DNA of 64,000 bases from Leptoclinus maculatus (Eukaryota > Chordata > Actinopteri > Perciformes > Stichaeidae), in contig JAVDOI010000006.1 in the NCBI GenBank assembly GCA_032191485.1, positions 16,381,088 through 16,445,087 on the forward strand, in the 5' to 3' direction. Within the stretch, counting starts at the first letter, position 1, and the number at the start of each line of letters is the position of its first letter. The notes beneath the pieces are model-generated. The model saw nothing but the letters and a program-made list of their open reading frames with translations. It ran no database searches and was not told the DNA's origin. Positions 47,501 to 59,602 of this stretch are shown here, piece after piece. Both the position numbers and the translations under genes were made by a program.

Positions 47501-50500
47501 TGTTAATGATGCATGAAGATACCCTGACACAAATGAAGCATATAGAAACTTCATCCCAAAGTGCACACAAACACACTGCTGTTGCAATAACTTTAATTGA
47601 GAGACAGAAGTCTGGTTTAAGACAGAGAACATTCATCAAACTTGCAGATTACATTTCCCAGTGCATACAACCTCTCATCCTCAGTGTCAATGCTATTTCA
47701 TCCAATCTGTTCCAAACATGCATTACATCCCAGTATTTGAGTGCGTACCAACTGATAGTGCTGCTGGACAATGTACCAACTTGTCCAAAAGTAATGAAAT
47801 GCTGCACTTAGTTGGCCTAAAAACATTAAACATATTCATTACAATAATTGCAAGATAATATAATAAAATTGTTATAACACAAGTTATTTTTGTCTAAAGA
47901 TAATTTCATTATTTGTCAATTAATGTCCTTAAATGAAAACATCTTACAAGTGCTGTGTAGTAATAATTACCAGTTTATGTAATAATGCAAGTTAATGTAA
48001 TACTGTGACTGCATGTACATTTGCATAGCAGAAGGCAACCAAAGAAAGAAAAGAGAAACAAATTATTACATCAATGCAAATTGTTTAAATACATGCATAC
48101 ACATGCACACATACATGCACACACAGTTATACACCGGATATGTATTCTTATATGCACATATGACATATATCTCATTTAGAGCGCATTCATTGCATTGCAT
48201 TTCACATAACATATCTAAGAGCATATCTAGCCGTTGTTACATTGCTTTTCCCTTTGAACAAACTCGAACCACTCCGTGGACACACACACGCAGCTTCAGT
48301 ACAGTTTTGTTGAACATATTCATTAACATAGATAACCTTGTATTTATACACCAGATGCTCTAATATGATTAAACTTACTGCATTGATGAGTTGATTTTAT
48401 TGCTGTTAAAGCAAAAAGGAAAGTACTTTGCTGAGGTCATCACAAGACAAACAGGACAAAATTAAACACATCATACACAAAAATAAGTTACTAAAATTAC
48501 AAAATGATATTAGAAAATATGTATGAATTTATATGTGCCAGCAGTTTGCCATTCACAAGATGAATGACCTCGAGGAAGGTTCTGCCCAGATGTTAATCAA
48601 AGCTGTGTATTTCCTCCTTGAATCTCATGAAGGTAAGATACTCTGTGAGAGATGTCTCTAACAACTTTCAAAGCCTTTAGATAAAGGCGAGATTTGCAGA
48701 TGATAAAGAGAGATGGGAGGGAATGAGTTATATAGTTCTCACTGTAGTCACATTTCACAACCAGAAGGTCTGAAGTTAATCTTCGACCAGCCTGGTTTAT
48801 TGGGAAAGACGTAAGACAGTCTGTTCTTAGGAAGAGGAATGTAGTAGTAACTGGGAATTTCAGTTTTAACAGCCAATTATTTCACTGAATTTTTCCATTC
48901 ACTTAAATATACTGTATCTTTAAAAGTAACACTTTGTTGATCCCTGACTTTTCCTCTAGTGTCACCATGAGGTTGACTTTTTATTGAAATATCTTAGCAA
49001 CTATTGCATTGATTGCCATAAAATTTGTTACACACATTCATGATCCCCAGAGGATGGAACTTTGATCCACTGATGTTTCACCTAGCGCCATCATCAGGTC
49101 AAAATTGTCTAATTCTTTGTTTCATGACAAGAAAAAACAATTGCTGAACCAATCAACTGTACTTGGTGTTTAGTGCTAGTCAACAAATGTGAGCATGCTA
49201 ACATGCTAAACTAAGGTGATAAACAGTATACCTGCAAAACATCAACAGGCTAGCATTATCAACGTAGACATGTTAGCATGCTGACATTAGCTTTTAGCTC
49301 AAAGCACAGCAGGTCTGCAGCTTCACAGAGCTGCTAGCATGTACAAATGTAATTTAATACTGTTCCCTATTCCCTATATAACTACTAGCACAATTTACTC
49401 GCTCCCAAAGGGCTAGTGATAATGATGGCTTGGGAAAATGACTGCAGTCGCATAGCAACACCGACATTCCTCCCATTCGGCCTGGTGGTGTCTGTGTCCT
49501 GTCTGGGTTAGCAGGGCTATATATAAGTCTGGCCAAGCCTGTAGAACATAAAGCAGAGGGAATCAACCGTCAGTGAGCTGTGAACTGTGCCCGACATCTC
49601 TGTGCACAGTTTACATGATTTAGCGAGCCAGGAATTAATCTGCATTCACTTCCGATGGCACGGTTTCCTTCGACACAAGATTGAGAAAATGGGGTGATAG
49701 AGTACAAATGTGTGTGTGTGTGTGTGTGTTTGTGTGTGTGGTTGTGGTTGTGTTGTCGATATGGATTGAGGTCAAGGAGGGAGGTTGAGCAGGGCAATGA
49801 AATGAGCTTTAAGATTGGTGCATTGTATCGTCAGCAGAGACCCTCGAGCAGCCGATCCATTTCACAATGCTGCATCATTAGCATTCCACACATGTGTCTC
49901 TGTCTGGGGAGGCTATAGTTTACAGAGCATCATGACATTCAATCGATGACCCGCAATAGTCATACCTCCCCCTTTTCTCTCTCTCTCGGGAGCGCCTTAC
50001 TATTTCACATCTCTGTGCCACAAATACTTCTTCCCATCATGCTCCTCCTATCCGCCCAAGATTATAGGGAGAATCTGTTCTGAAAGTAAAATATGGCCCT
50101 GGCTTGTCCGCTCTATAATTGCAAATATATGGTGGGGGATGCTGGCGTCATGGTGAAGACATTATATAGGCACCTATAGGGATCCATGGGAGGAATCACA
50201 TGCCTCTGGACTCTCGGATGTGATTTGTCAAAGCTGTCAGAGGTATCATTTCATACGAGCAGCTGAGCTGAATGGGTGTTTGTCCAGCATGTAGCCAGAT
50301 GTATTGATCCTTTCATCTGTTATCATATAACACTTCCTGTTTCACTATTGCCTGCCCTCATGAGAATGAATTGTAATGGCCCTATTATCTCTTCATAGTG
50401 TTTCGACTTAGATTCTATTTTAAAGAGCTTGCTTCAGAAAAGTCACATTACGATTAGCGTCAACTAAAAAATAAATAAAAACACGAGGTGCAAGTAGGCT

Positions 50501-53500
50501 GAGCGCTAGCATTAGTTTAAGGAGTACTCAATATTGTTGTGATTTGATAAAATGATTATAGTATTTAGTATTGCTAACATAGACTGTATGTGATCATTAG
50601 TTTATTTACTGGCCAAGCATTCCCATATACCTTATATACCTAGACTTATAAAACACAGATTTATTTATAAATTAAAAATACATTACTTTTTAACCTTTTA
50701 CAATATTAGTACAATAATAAACTCCAAAATTGAAATTTGACCATATTTAATTAGAAGGGGTGTAATAAGGTCTCTCAAGATACATGTTTGTGGTCTAATC
50801 TACTCTAATACATGGGATCAGATTTTGAGCTTGTAATTTGAAGTGTGGTTACTGAGAATGTCCACTGAGTGCGTATCACTCTCAAGTACATCGCATAGTT
50901 TAAACAGGATGTTGTCTGACTTAAACGTCAATGTGCAATGAGCAACAGAGGCTTTGTGGAATGATACGTAACCACACCTCAATGTTTTCCCTGTGCTCCT
51001 TTTGATATTTACTGCATATTCCATGCTCCTTTGGTATTTACCGACTGTTGCATAACAGATCTTTGGAATTTGAAATCCGTTAAACATTTGATCATTAAAA
51101 TAATGAATCATTGGATAGTTACCGCCAAGACATATTCTGGCACAGATGAATCAGCCTTCTAGATTAAATCATTATGGGTGCCACAAAAAGATCATCACGC
51201 ACTTGTCATTGACAAGTATCAAGCGCAGGAACTTGAGAGTAACAGATTTGGATGTGTGCATGCGGTGTCCTCCCGCACAGTGATGAGAAAACATTGAGGC
51301 AGCTTGCGTGCCAACTCTCAGACATACCACACAAGGCAGGGAGTGTTAGTTGGCAGGCGCTGCAGGAATGCTTTTGTTCAATAGACAAAAAAATATGTAT
51401 TCATTGCTACTGTAGTTAATCATGCATTACTGGTTTAAGAAAACAAATATTACACGTTGATTATTAGACAACAGGGGCTTCTAATTTTTTTCAATCAAAA
51501 TGAGATAATATCTTTATGTGGCTCTTGAAAAAATAATTACATTTTTGCTTTGCTTTACAATCTATTTTTGTTTATTTTTGTCTCCCAAAAATGGAAAATA
51601 AACCATTCAATTAAAGTAAACAGAAGTCTATGAGTTGACACAGGCTCCAACCCTCCTGCTGTCTTTGTCCTTGTAAGGAGACTCCGGGTGTGTTCGTTTG
51701 ACTGAGTCACACTAAAGGTACAAGAAAACCAGAACCACAGTTATGGCAGACAGGCCAGATCAAATAGTTTTGCTGTGCGGTCGTGTGATCTTTGTTTGGA
51801 TAAGCCATTTTTTTATCTGGATGCTTGAAAACAGTCGGTGGTTTTCCATTAGACCTTTATGGACTGCTGAATTGTAGCTGCTCCAAGTAATGTGGAAGCA
51901 CTTGCTACTTATTTCTGTCAATGACTCCATTACCATAGATAGATGACATAAATGGCCTTGACACAGGGAGGCTTGCCCTCCATCAGTAGGTCGATTTAAT
52001 CATGTTGTCCAGTTATCACCCTGCTGTATTGAAGGAAAGGACGTGGCGGTTTCTTCAGGAAGTGACAACACAAGTGATGCAGAGGATGTGATGCAGTTGT
52101 GAACCCCAACAACCTTGGCCAGAGTCCTGCAGCAAACAGGTGTCACATTGTAGACACAGTAGAGCAGCTCTGCCAGCCTTTTCAGAACAAGGCTTTAATC
52201 ACAGTGCGAGCTGGCACGCCCTGCCAAGGAATACTTCTCCGAAATTAGACAGTGGACATTCAGCGGGTGCTGAATGGAAACAAGGCTGTGTTCTGTTGAG
52301 AAAGGGAATATCTAGTGACGCATGCTGTGACTCCTGGCTGTGTTTGTGGCCCTCCATGGTAAAGACTACAGTGATGTCCCAGAATGCAGTAGTGGTGATC
52401 AGATTTCAGCTTTCTCCCATACAGTAAGCATATATAGTCAGGCATGCGCTAATTACAGTACGGTACAAAACTTCCCCTACACACGCACACAGAACACCCC
52501 TCTCATTTTGTGGCCCACAGTGGCTCATCCTCCCACGGGTGTCTGACATTGTGCGGTTACTTCAGATTCCTGAATGAGTTCCTTATCCATTCTGAACCTC
52601 AAACTCTCTTTTGGGAAGCGTCCGTGACTCAGCATGCCTTCCGTCTCACATCCAAATGAACAGGATGTGTGTGTGTTAGGAGGAGCACGCTGAACTGACT
52701 GATGCAGAGCGTTCGGTGCCTTGCGTGCAGTACATACTGCAAAGCAAATAAAGCGGCTCCTAATTTAGTTTTTGCATAGCTGCCATGGCAAAGATGAGTG
52801 ATATGAACTGTCAGGAGAGAGTGGAAAGAGAACTGCGTTGCTAATAATAGCCTGCAGACTATTGTGGTGGGGGGGGGGGTCTGGCACTATATTTTTAGAC
52901 ATGCTAGCTGTATGGCTGTGGGGATGGTTTGTTGGGTGCCAGACATGACATGACATCTGCTTCACACACATTCGTGTCCCCCCTTATGAATGTGTAAACC
53001 AAATGTCACACATTCACTTTTGTGACATTCATGCTACACATGCATGCAATAACATTAAACCAAGATGGTCAACATAGTAAACATTTAACCTCCAGAGCAT
53101 TTTAGTATTGTCATTGTGACATTAGCTTTTAGCTCAAAGCACTGCTGTATGGCTGTAGACTCTTGGGTCATCTTATTGCTTATGAATTGACTAAACCAAT
53201 AATATGAGCTGCTTATTTTAATGTGACTTATCTGCCCACTGGCACCCAACTGGCAACTATGATGTGCTTCACAATTCAATCTATTGGAATTACTTCAAAT
53301 GACTTTGCACAAGAGTCGGTAGCACGTAAGCTCTATCTGTTCAGGTTTATCTCAATGGCATGACTAAAAATTCATTTCATCATTTGCTTATAACTCACTC
53401 CTGAGACTTAATTAGGAAAGAGGCAGTTAGCATGAAGGTATTCAGGCTGCAGCAGAGATACTCCACCCTTTTTTGGATGTGTTAAACCTCTACAGTCACA

Positions 53501-56500
53501 TTGTCATTATCACATTCTCATGAGCAATGTTGTGTTTGGAGAAGGACGGAACTCCATTCTCTCTATAGTTTTTATTGAGGCAGTGGGATTGCAAAGATGA
53601 CTGCAGAAAGAAGGAAGTAGACAAAAGATTGAAAATAGGGGGGAAAGTGGGTGTGAACCCACACTGTCAAGGGCATTTTGTAATCAGAGATGGGAGTATT
53701 ATCCCCACAAAAGTGCCATTAACCTGTCTACTGGCCCCCAGGAGACCGATCCCAGCTGTAACTGACCCACCTCTGTGCTCTGTGTTGCAGATGGGAGGAG
53801 GAGCTGTCCAAGCGAGAGCAGCTGGAGTCCACGGTGGAATCCATGCAGCAGGTTGGGAAACATGAAGAATAGAATAGAATCCACTAACATGCACATCTGT
53901 TTGAAGTCTTGCCAAAGGACATTTACCACATGCAGACAAGGAACACGAATACGATCAAAGGATAAAGCCCATGCATACATACATTTTCAAAACTGCAGCA
54001 CAAGCATTTATATATAGCTCTGTTCTTCTTGGTGTTGTATTCTGTGTGTACTCAGCAGATCTTGACTGGAAGCAGCAGCAGGATGTGTGTCAGATTAGAA
54101 AAACTATATTAAAAACCCATCCGGAGGAGTCTGTTGGCCTAGATATAGATATAAACGTAAAATATCACCATCAGTCTACCATTATGTTCCTGTTCATAGC
54201 AGGCATAGGGAATAGATGAGGCAAAATCAATTTAGAGTGTTACACCTTGAGTCTGTATCACAAAACATACAGCACCCCAGCTGGAGTGAGTACCTCATCT
54301 GGTCGGCATCGTTCCGTCTGTTTTTGTGCAAATTGATCAGTGACAGCATGCGTGTTTGTCTTGGATTCTGGGTCAGCAAAACCCCAGATAGAGAGGTGGA
54401 GTGCCATCCCATGGGGGCTTTAACCTTTCAGAGTGCACAGGCAATGTGCATGGGAGGGCTGGAAATCTGTTCAGAGAGTAAATTCAGTGCAAACAGCCAT
54501 TTATTGTTCAGGGCTCAGAGCCAAAAGACTGTTGCAGTGTGCTGACAAAAAGTGGCACTCCTTTAATGACGCAATGAAGTCAATAGAGTTAGTGATCCTT
54601 TCAGTCTTTGTAAAAGTCAGTCTTTTAACTGCTAAATACACGTTTGCTAGTTAAATTGGGTAGCCATATATTTGGTGGGAAATTATGTGAATACAGGAGT
54701 TTATTTTGCAAGCTCCCTAAAGAAAACTCAGATGACTTGATAAGTAGGTTTATGGTAATATTTATGAGACCAAAAGTGAAGCCGGACCATGAATGTGATG
54801 AAGCAGTGTGGGAGTGGCACCAGTTGATTGTTTTAAGTCTTAAAGTTTTGTGAATGTAGTAGATAAGTAGAGTCCAGATGTTTTGAAAGACAGGATTTTA
54901 AGCTTAAAAGAAAATGTTGACATCTTGGTAAACATGGCTATTCGCTTTCTTGCCCGAGAGTTGGATCAGAAGATCGATTCCACTCTCATGCCCGCACGGT
55001 AAATATGGAGTTGCAGCTAGCAGCCAATTAGCTTGCTTAGCATAAAGACTGTAAGCAACAGCCAGCATGCCTCTGTCAAATGGAAATGATATCCACCAGC
55101 ACCTGTCTAACAAATAGTCTAGCACACATCTGCCTGTAAAAACCCAACATGACTATTTTCCAATTTGTTTGCTTTTTTGTATGAATTAAACCAACAAGAA
55201 ATAATGTGTCAATCGGTGCGCTTTAGAGGTGCTGGTAGACGTATTTATCGTCAGAGTTCGGACAGAGCCATGCAAGCTGCTTCCTCCTGTTCCAGGGTTA
55301 TGCTAAACTAAGCGGCTGCTGGCTGTGGTTTCATGTTTACCTGTGGTCATCACATCTAACGCTAACTCTCCACAAATTAGAGAATACTATTATTATTTCC
55401 CCAAAAGTTGAACTATTCAGTAGTATTCTCTTGTCCCTTATTCACCAAAACCTTCTGATGTTCAGTTAACACACACATGCGAGGATTCTACATGGTTACC
55501 TTCTCTTACATACCGAAACACTTTCAGTATCACCAAATGAGTTTGCAAATTTGCTCAAATTTGCTCAGTTAATCTCAGTTATGTAAACATAAAAAGGTAG
55601 GTGGACTATGATCTCTGGGTACTGATCATAAAAAGCTAAACAGTAACCAATACGAAATGTAACAGTATAAAGGCTTTATTTGATTAGAAGGCCTTTATCT
55701 GTATGCAAGTCTTTTATCTACCCGAATGACAGTTATAAATGTTTTGTATGAAGATTTATTGAGTTATTTAACTTTATTTTACAAGTTCATTGTGGTCTAG
55801 CACAGTATCTGTGTTGTTCTGTGTCTTATTTTAATTCCTTCGCTGTGGCGTCCTCTCAGAGCGCCGAGGAGTCGACCGAGGTCCAGGATGAGCTGAGCGA
55901 GAAGGTGGACAGACTGAAGGCTGAACTTGTGGTCTTTAAGTGTCTGATGAGTGATGTAAGTATTTGTTCAGTGCCAGAGTGACATGTCTGACAAAGCTTT
56001 CACACCACATGTGCTTTGTTAACTCTCATACTCAAAGCAATCATGTTAAGCGTTCCGACAGCAGTGTTTGAAGGACGTACAATTGTTTTCCTGCACATTA
56101 CTAAGCATCATTCTGAGAAAGGCTATTCATACAGGTCTAGATAATAAAACTAAACACACACACCCTTCCTTCCTTCCTTATTTGGGATGAATAATTAATC
56201 CCAGAAAGCCTCCAAGACAAGCATTCATTGAGAAAAGCTGTAGATCAAGAGCACTTCCTGTTCTGTATAGCAGTGTATTGTTCTCTGGCAGGTCTGATCA
56301 AGAGTGATATACAGATATAATATACTGCAGTGGGCCCAGTCACTGCTACTGCTTGCTCAGGGATAAATAAAGTCTGATGTTGTTTTTGTTTTTTGGAAAG
56401 CTTTGTTGTTTATCATGCTTCTGTTATCTTTTTGGCATCTGTACATTGTAGATTTTTCATATTATTTTCTGTGCTTGACTTGATCCCTCATGTGTGAATC

Positions 56501-59500
56501 CAGAGACGGGTAAGTGACGTCGAAGTAGTGGCTCTGTTAGGTTAGACTTAGTGGTTTGACATTTTGTGTTATGTGCTCTAGATGTTGTGACCCTCTTCTC
56601 ATTGGTCCTATTGTCAAAACTTTCACTGTAGCAGGAACAACCAAAATATCTGTGACCTGTTTCTGTGATCCATATATGACCTACCAAGCCTTATCCACAG
56701 AGAATATCATTGCATAATTATTGAATTGACAAAATGATGATGCAAACTTTACATTTTGTAATACTCTTTATAGACAAATATATATATATACATATATAGA
56801 TAGGCAACGGTGACAGTGAATTACACACTACACAATACATCTCACAAGATCAGAATTAAACCAAAAGGCCAAAAAGTTATCAATAAAAAAGCTAATTTGA
56901 ATTATTTAACAAAATTGCATCATAAACAGTGACATAAATCTTAAAAGAGCAGCCAAAAACCATTCGGTAATATATGATACGAACAGTACATATTTAAATA
57001 CTACATACAGTATATGACACCAATTAATGGAAATCAAATTCACCATTAAAAGAGCAAAAAACCACCTGGTATGGAGATGATTTTACCAACAGTGACTTTG
57101 TTAATTCTTACTGAAGTAGAACTTAGTAGAACTTCACATACTGTATGTGTCACAGTGTGAGAAAGAGTTTGAACTACACATATCTTCTAAAAACTATCCT
57201 TACTTAAGCAGCAGATGTCTGACCTGGACACAAAGATCCAGGAGAAAGCCAGGCGGGTGGACATGGACATCTGCCGGCGGATTGATATCACGGCCAAACT
57301 GTGCGATGTGGCTCAGCAACGCAACTCAGAGGACATGTCAAAGATGTTCAGCATCGGTCCGGCACGGTCGCTCCCAGAGAAGGTGGGACACCCATCTGCT
57401 GTTTCACTGTTTGACAGTAATCGAAGAAAAAATATGAGTTCTTCTGTGAAAGAAACAGTCAGCACTCTCAAAGTGAAATCAGAGCGGCCAGGGGCTGATT
57501 GTGTGTGGGGACTGTTTCTGTTTCACCAGCTGATCATGTACTCAGTGACCCTTCTAAAAGGTGCCTGCATGTTCGCAAACCCACACACAAACCCATAAAC
57601 ATACAGAATACTTACAGTAGTAACTCATGCACGCACCCACTCACACAGAAAAGTGAAATGCTGAAGTGGTAACTCCCTGCACACAAGGTTATTGCGCCGA
57701 CAGTGCTGGCTAAAGCCCAAGTATAAATCCACCGTGACTCAAGCTGGTGACTTCTCTTATGTCACATGTTGTTCTGCAGTATGTCCATACTTTCAATGGT
57801 ACTTCTTATGTTTACAGTATTTATAAAGGTGACAAAAAGTATCTCATCTGTCGGCTAATTTAAGAAGCAGGCAGAAAGTAGGATTGCACCTTGCATTCAG
57901 AAAAATACTTGCTGATGATGATGATGATCAAACAGCGGTTTTCTTTCGTTCTTTCGGTTTATTTATTCGAGAAACTATGTGCAACTAAACAAATAAATGC
58001 ATGTTTGGCTCATCAAGGTTTTCCCTGGATCCTCAAGCCACAGGTTTATGTTCTTTTGTGTTTCACAGGGTGCCATGGCCAGCTGCAGGAGAAAAGAGCG
58101 TAAAGCCGTGTCTGATGAGGAGAGTTCAGAGATGGATGCCGAGCCCAGCACTTCAGAGGAGGACGTCCCCGGTTCGGTCAACATCACGGACGAAATGAAA
58201 CGCATGCTCAACCAGCTGTAAGCGGCTCTGAGACACACACACACACACACATCAGAATAAGGTCCTCTCTGCTTTAAACAAGCCTAAATAGTATCTGCAG
58301 GTATGCTGTATCAGTACAGATGTTGTTTTGATGGAATCGCACTGTGTATCCCTTCATCTCCCTCTACTGTTTATATGAAGTGTTGCAACTGCCCATTCAG
58401 CAAAACTAAGCAGATGTGAATACTTATGGCATTAACTTGCTTTGTTAAAGTCACAGTAGTTATTTTTGGATGCTCTTTATTGGTTTTTACTCTCACAGTT
58501 ATTGGTCATTTTGGAATAGCCTATTTACTAATAACTTACCCATGAAATAGTTCTCAGTGACTGCTCTTGTTTTCCATAAACTCTTCCTTCCACCTGTTTG
58601 TCTTCCTCATGAGCGCATCTTCCTCCTTGCTTGTGACCTTTGTTGTATCGGTTGTCTGTTATACTTGTTCTTCCTCTCCTCTCCCTCCTGTTCTTTCCGT
58701 TCCCTGTCCTCCTTGTCCCTACGCAGAAATTGCTCAGATAACTCCTTTGTTGCCAGGCGCGAGACGTTTGAAATTGACGACGACTGCGATAGTCTGACAT
58801 GGGAGGAAAATGAGGAGACTCTGTTGCTGTGGGAGGACTTCTCAAACTACAACTTACCGGGCAGCATCACCGCAATGGCCGGCACGACCGCCTGCCCCTC
58901 CAATGGTAACGGTGAAGCCGCTGATCCAGTGAGTCCTGTCTGCATTTACGGTCCTTTTGCAAAGTATATGGGTAAGGCGGGTGCTGTGTCAGACATTTAC
59001 TGATGCATGATGAATGAGACTTCTGTCTGTGCTCTCTAAGGACTCCCAGGATGGAAGTCTTGGCAGCCTCATTGATGAAACAGAGTCACTATTTAAGACC
59101 AGAGAGCAGGAGTACCAGGAGAGCATCGGCGAGATCGAGGTAGACGATGTAGACTTGCAAACACAAAGCCAGCAAACCAAAAACATAAACAACAAGAAAC
59201 ATTAGCCGTGGACAATGCAAAGAAATATCGGAAAACATTTTGATGACTATTTGTGAAGTTTAATTGGCAGTTTGATTAACAACCAACATATTGTATCATT
59301 TCCTGTTCCTGTTTCCTGTTCCAGTCTCTTACATCCTCACTCTGTTTAATCCATTTCCCTTCTCCTAGATGGAATTGGCCACGGCAAAGAGTGACATGAA
59401 CCGACATCTGCACGAGTACGTGGATATGTGCAGCATGAAACGAGGCCTGGACGTGCAGATGGAGACCTGTCGGCGGATGATTAAAGGCGGCAGGAACTCT

Positions 59501-59602
59501 CCCACTACCAGCTCTGTGGCCAGCAGCGACTCAGGGAACACAGACGAGATCCAGGACGAGATCTCGGACAAGGACGCAGAGGCTCAAGTCCCCGTTAGTT
59601 GA
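38264..59602 (+). CDS. iffo2: Intermediate filament family orphan 2
   Basis: The eight exons are 38264-38739, 53791-53851, 55860-55955, 57212-57382, 58069-58217, 58727-58928, 59041-59139 and 59369-59602. They join in frame to 495 aa, near the usual ~500. IFFO proteins are intermediate-filament-like; IFFO1 is a nuclear matrix/lamin-associated factor and IFFO2 is little studied. The head (residues 1-25) is followed by the rod start ALRNDLGSNIHVLKTLNLRF and RCFLAKVHELERRNKLLESQ. Later landmarks are GTIWSFTHVRR, WSHPDGVGVQIDTITPELRA, VDMDICRRIDITAKLCDVAQ, DCDSLTWEENEETLLLWEDF, and the rod end DMNRHLHEYVDMCSMKRGLD. The tail is Ser/Asp-rich. Exon 4 has a tandem CAGCAG acceptor. The paralogue call (2, not 1) rests on the neighbours mrto4 and akr7a. 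Intron 1 is 15 kb. Confidence 0.94.
41671..41783. repeat. (CA)n microsatellite, about 110 bp
   Basis: An almost unbroken CA run to 41758, then two GACACA interruptions and a further CA run. It lies in iffo2 intron 1 and is likely polymorphic. Confidence 0.97.
43212..43239. repeat. (AG)n microsatellite
   Basis: Fourteen uninterrupted AG units in iffo2 intron 1. Confidence 0.95.
43597..43845. mobile_element. Short hAT-like non-autonomous element remnant
   Basis: The left end CAGTGGTTACCAACGTGGGG and the right end CAAAAAGGTTGAGGACAA resemble degraded inverted termini of Charlie-type hAT elements. The target duplication is not clear. Confidence 0.5.
44513..44563. repeat. (AC)n microsatellite
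   Basis: About 25 uninterrupted AC units in iffo2 intron 1. Confidence 0.96.
45640..45835 (+). repeat. Degraded SINE tail
   Basis: TGAATGGTGGATGAGAGCCAC followed by ATTGTAAAGCACCTGGGATA and AAGGCACTATATA matches the tail pattern of the SINE in akr7a intron 6 (AAAGCGCTTTGAGTG...GCTATA). The tRNA-like head is eroded. Confidence 0.6.
48940..49345. repeat. Dispersed spiny-rayed-fish repeat (longest copy)
   Basis: It contains CACCATGAGGTTGAC, GAGCATGCTAACATGCTAAA and CTGACATTAGCTTTTAGCTC, with an end at CACAGAGCTGCTAGCATG. The same family is in akr7a intron 4 and at 53060-53165. The abundance of this family in percomorph genomes supports the taxonomic placement. Confidence 0.65.
49709..49740. 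repeat. (GT)n microsatellite
   Basis: A GT run with one TTT interruption, followed by GTTGTGGTTGTG. Confidence 0.93.
53060..53165. repeat. Dispersed spiny-rayed-fish repeat, short copy
   Basis: AAGATGGTCAACATAGTAAAC and GACATTAGCTTTTAGCTCAA, ending CTGTAGACTCTTGG, belong to the same family as 48940-49345. Confidence 0.6.
53852..55859 (+). other. iffo2 intron 2
   Basis: It contains a dispersed repeat at about 54930-55330 and no gene. Confidence 0.75.
54930..55330. repeat. Second dispersed repeat family of spiny-rayed fishes
   Basis: The markers are GAGTTGGATCAGAAGATCGA, CAGCTAGCAGCCAATTAGCT, TAGCATAAAGACTG and GGTTATGCTAAACTAAGCGG. The family is recognisable by its GATGAGAAGATCGATACC and CTTAGCATAAAGACTGG motifs but is not named here. 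Confidence 0.6.
55956..57211 (+). other. iffo2 intron 3
   Basis: AT-rich, with a short ATATATAT tract near 56780. Nothing gene-like is seen on either strand. Confidence 0.7.
57383..58726 (+). other. iffo2 introns 4 and 5 around exon 5
   Basis: Apart from exon 5 (58069-58217), nothing is seen except a short (AC)n tract at about 58232-58250 and a pyrimidine-rich stretch (58660-58720) before the exon 6 acceptor. Confidence 0.7.

Larger units (their letters stand above)
38740..53790 (+). other. iffo2 intron 1 (15 kb)
   Basis: A long first intron with several microsatellites and dispersed repeats (listed separately). I see no nested gene in either strand. Homopolymer tracts include 12 G at 39947-39958, 14 C at 40921-40934 and 11 G near 52869. 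Confidence 0.75.

Noticed and set aside
53575..53865. Plus-strand frame running into iffo2 exon 2
   Set aside because: It reads exon 2 in the wrong frame. The true phase continues exon 1 as RRK-WEEELSKREQ.
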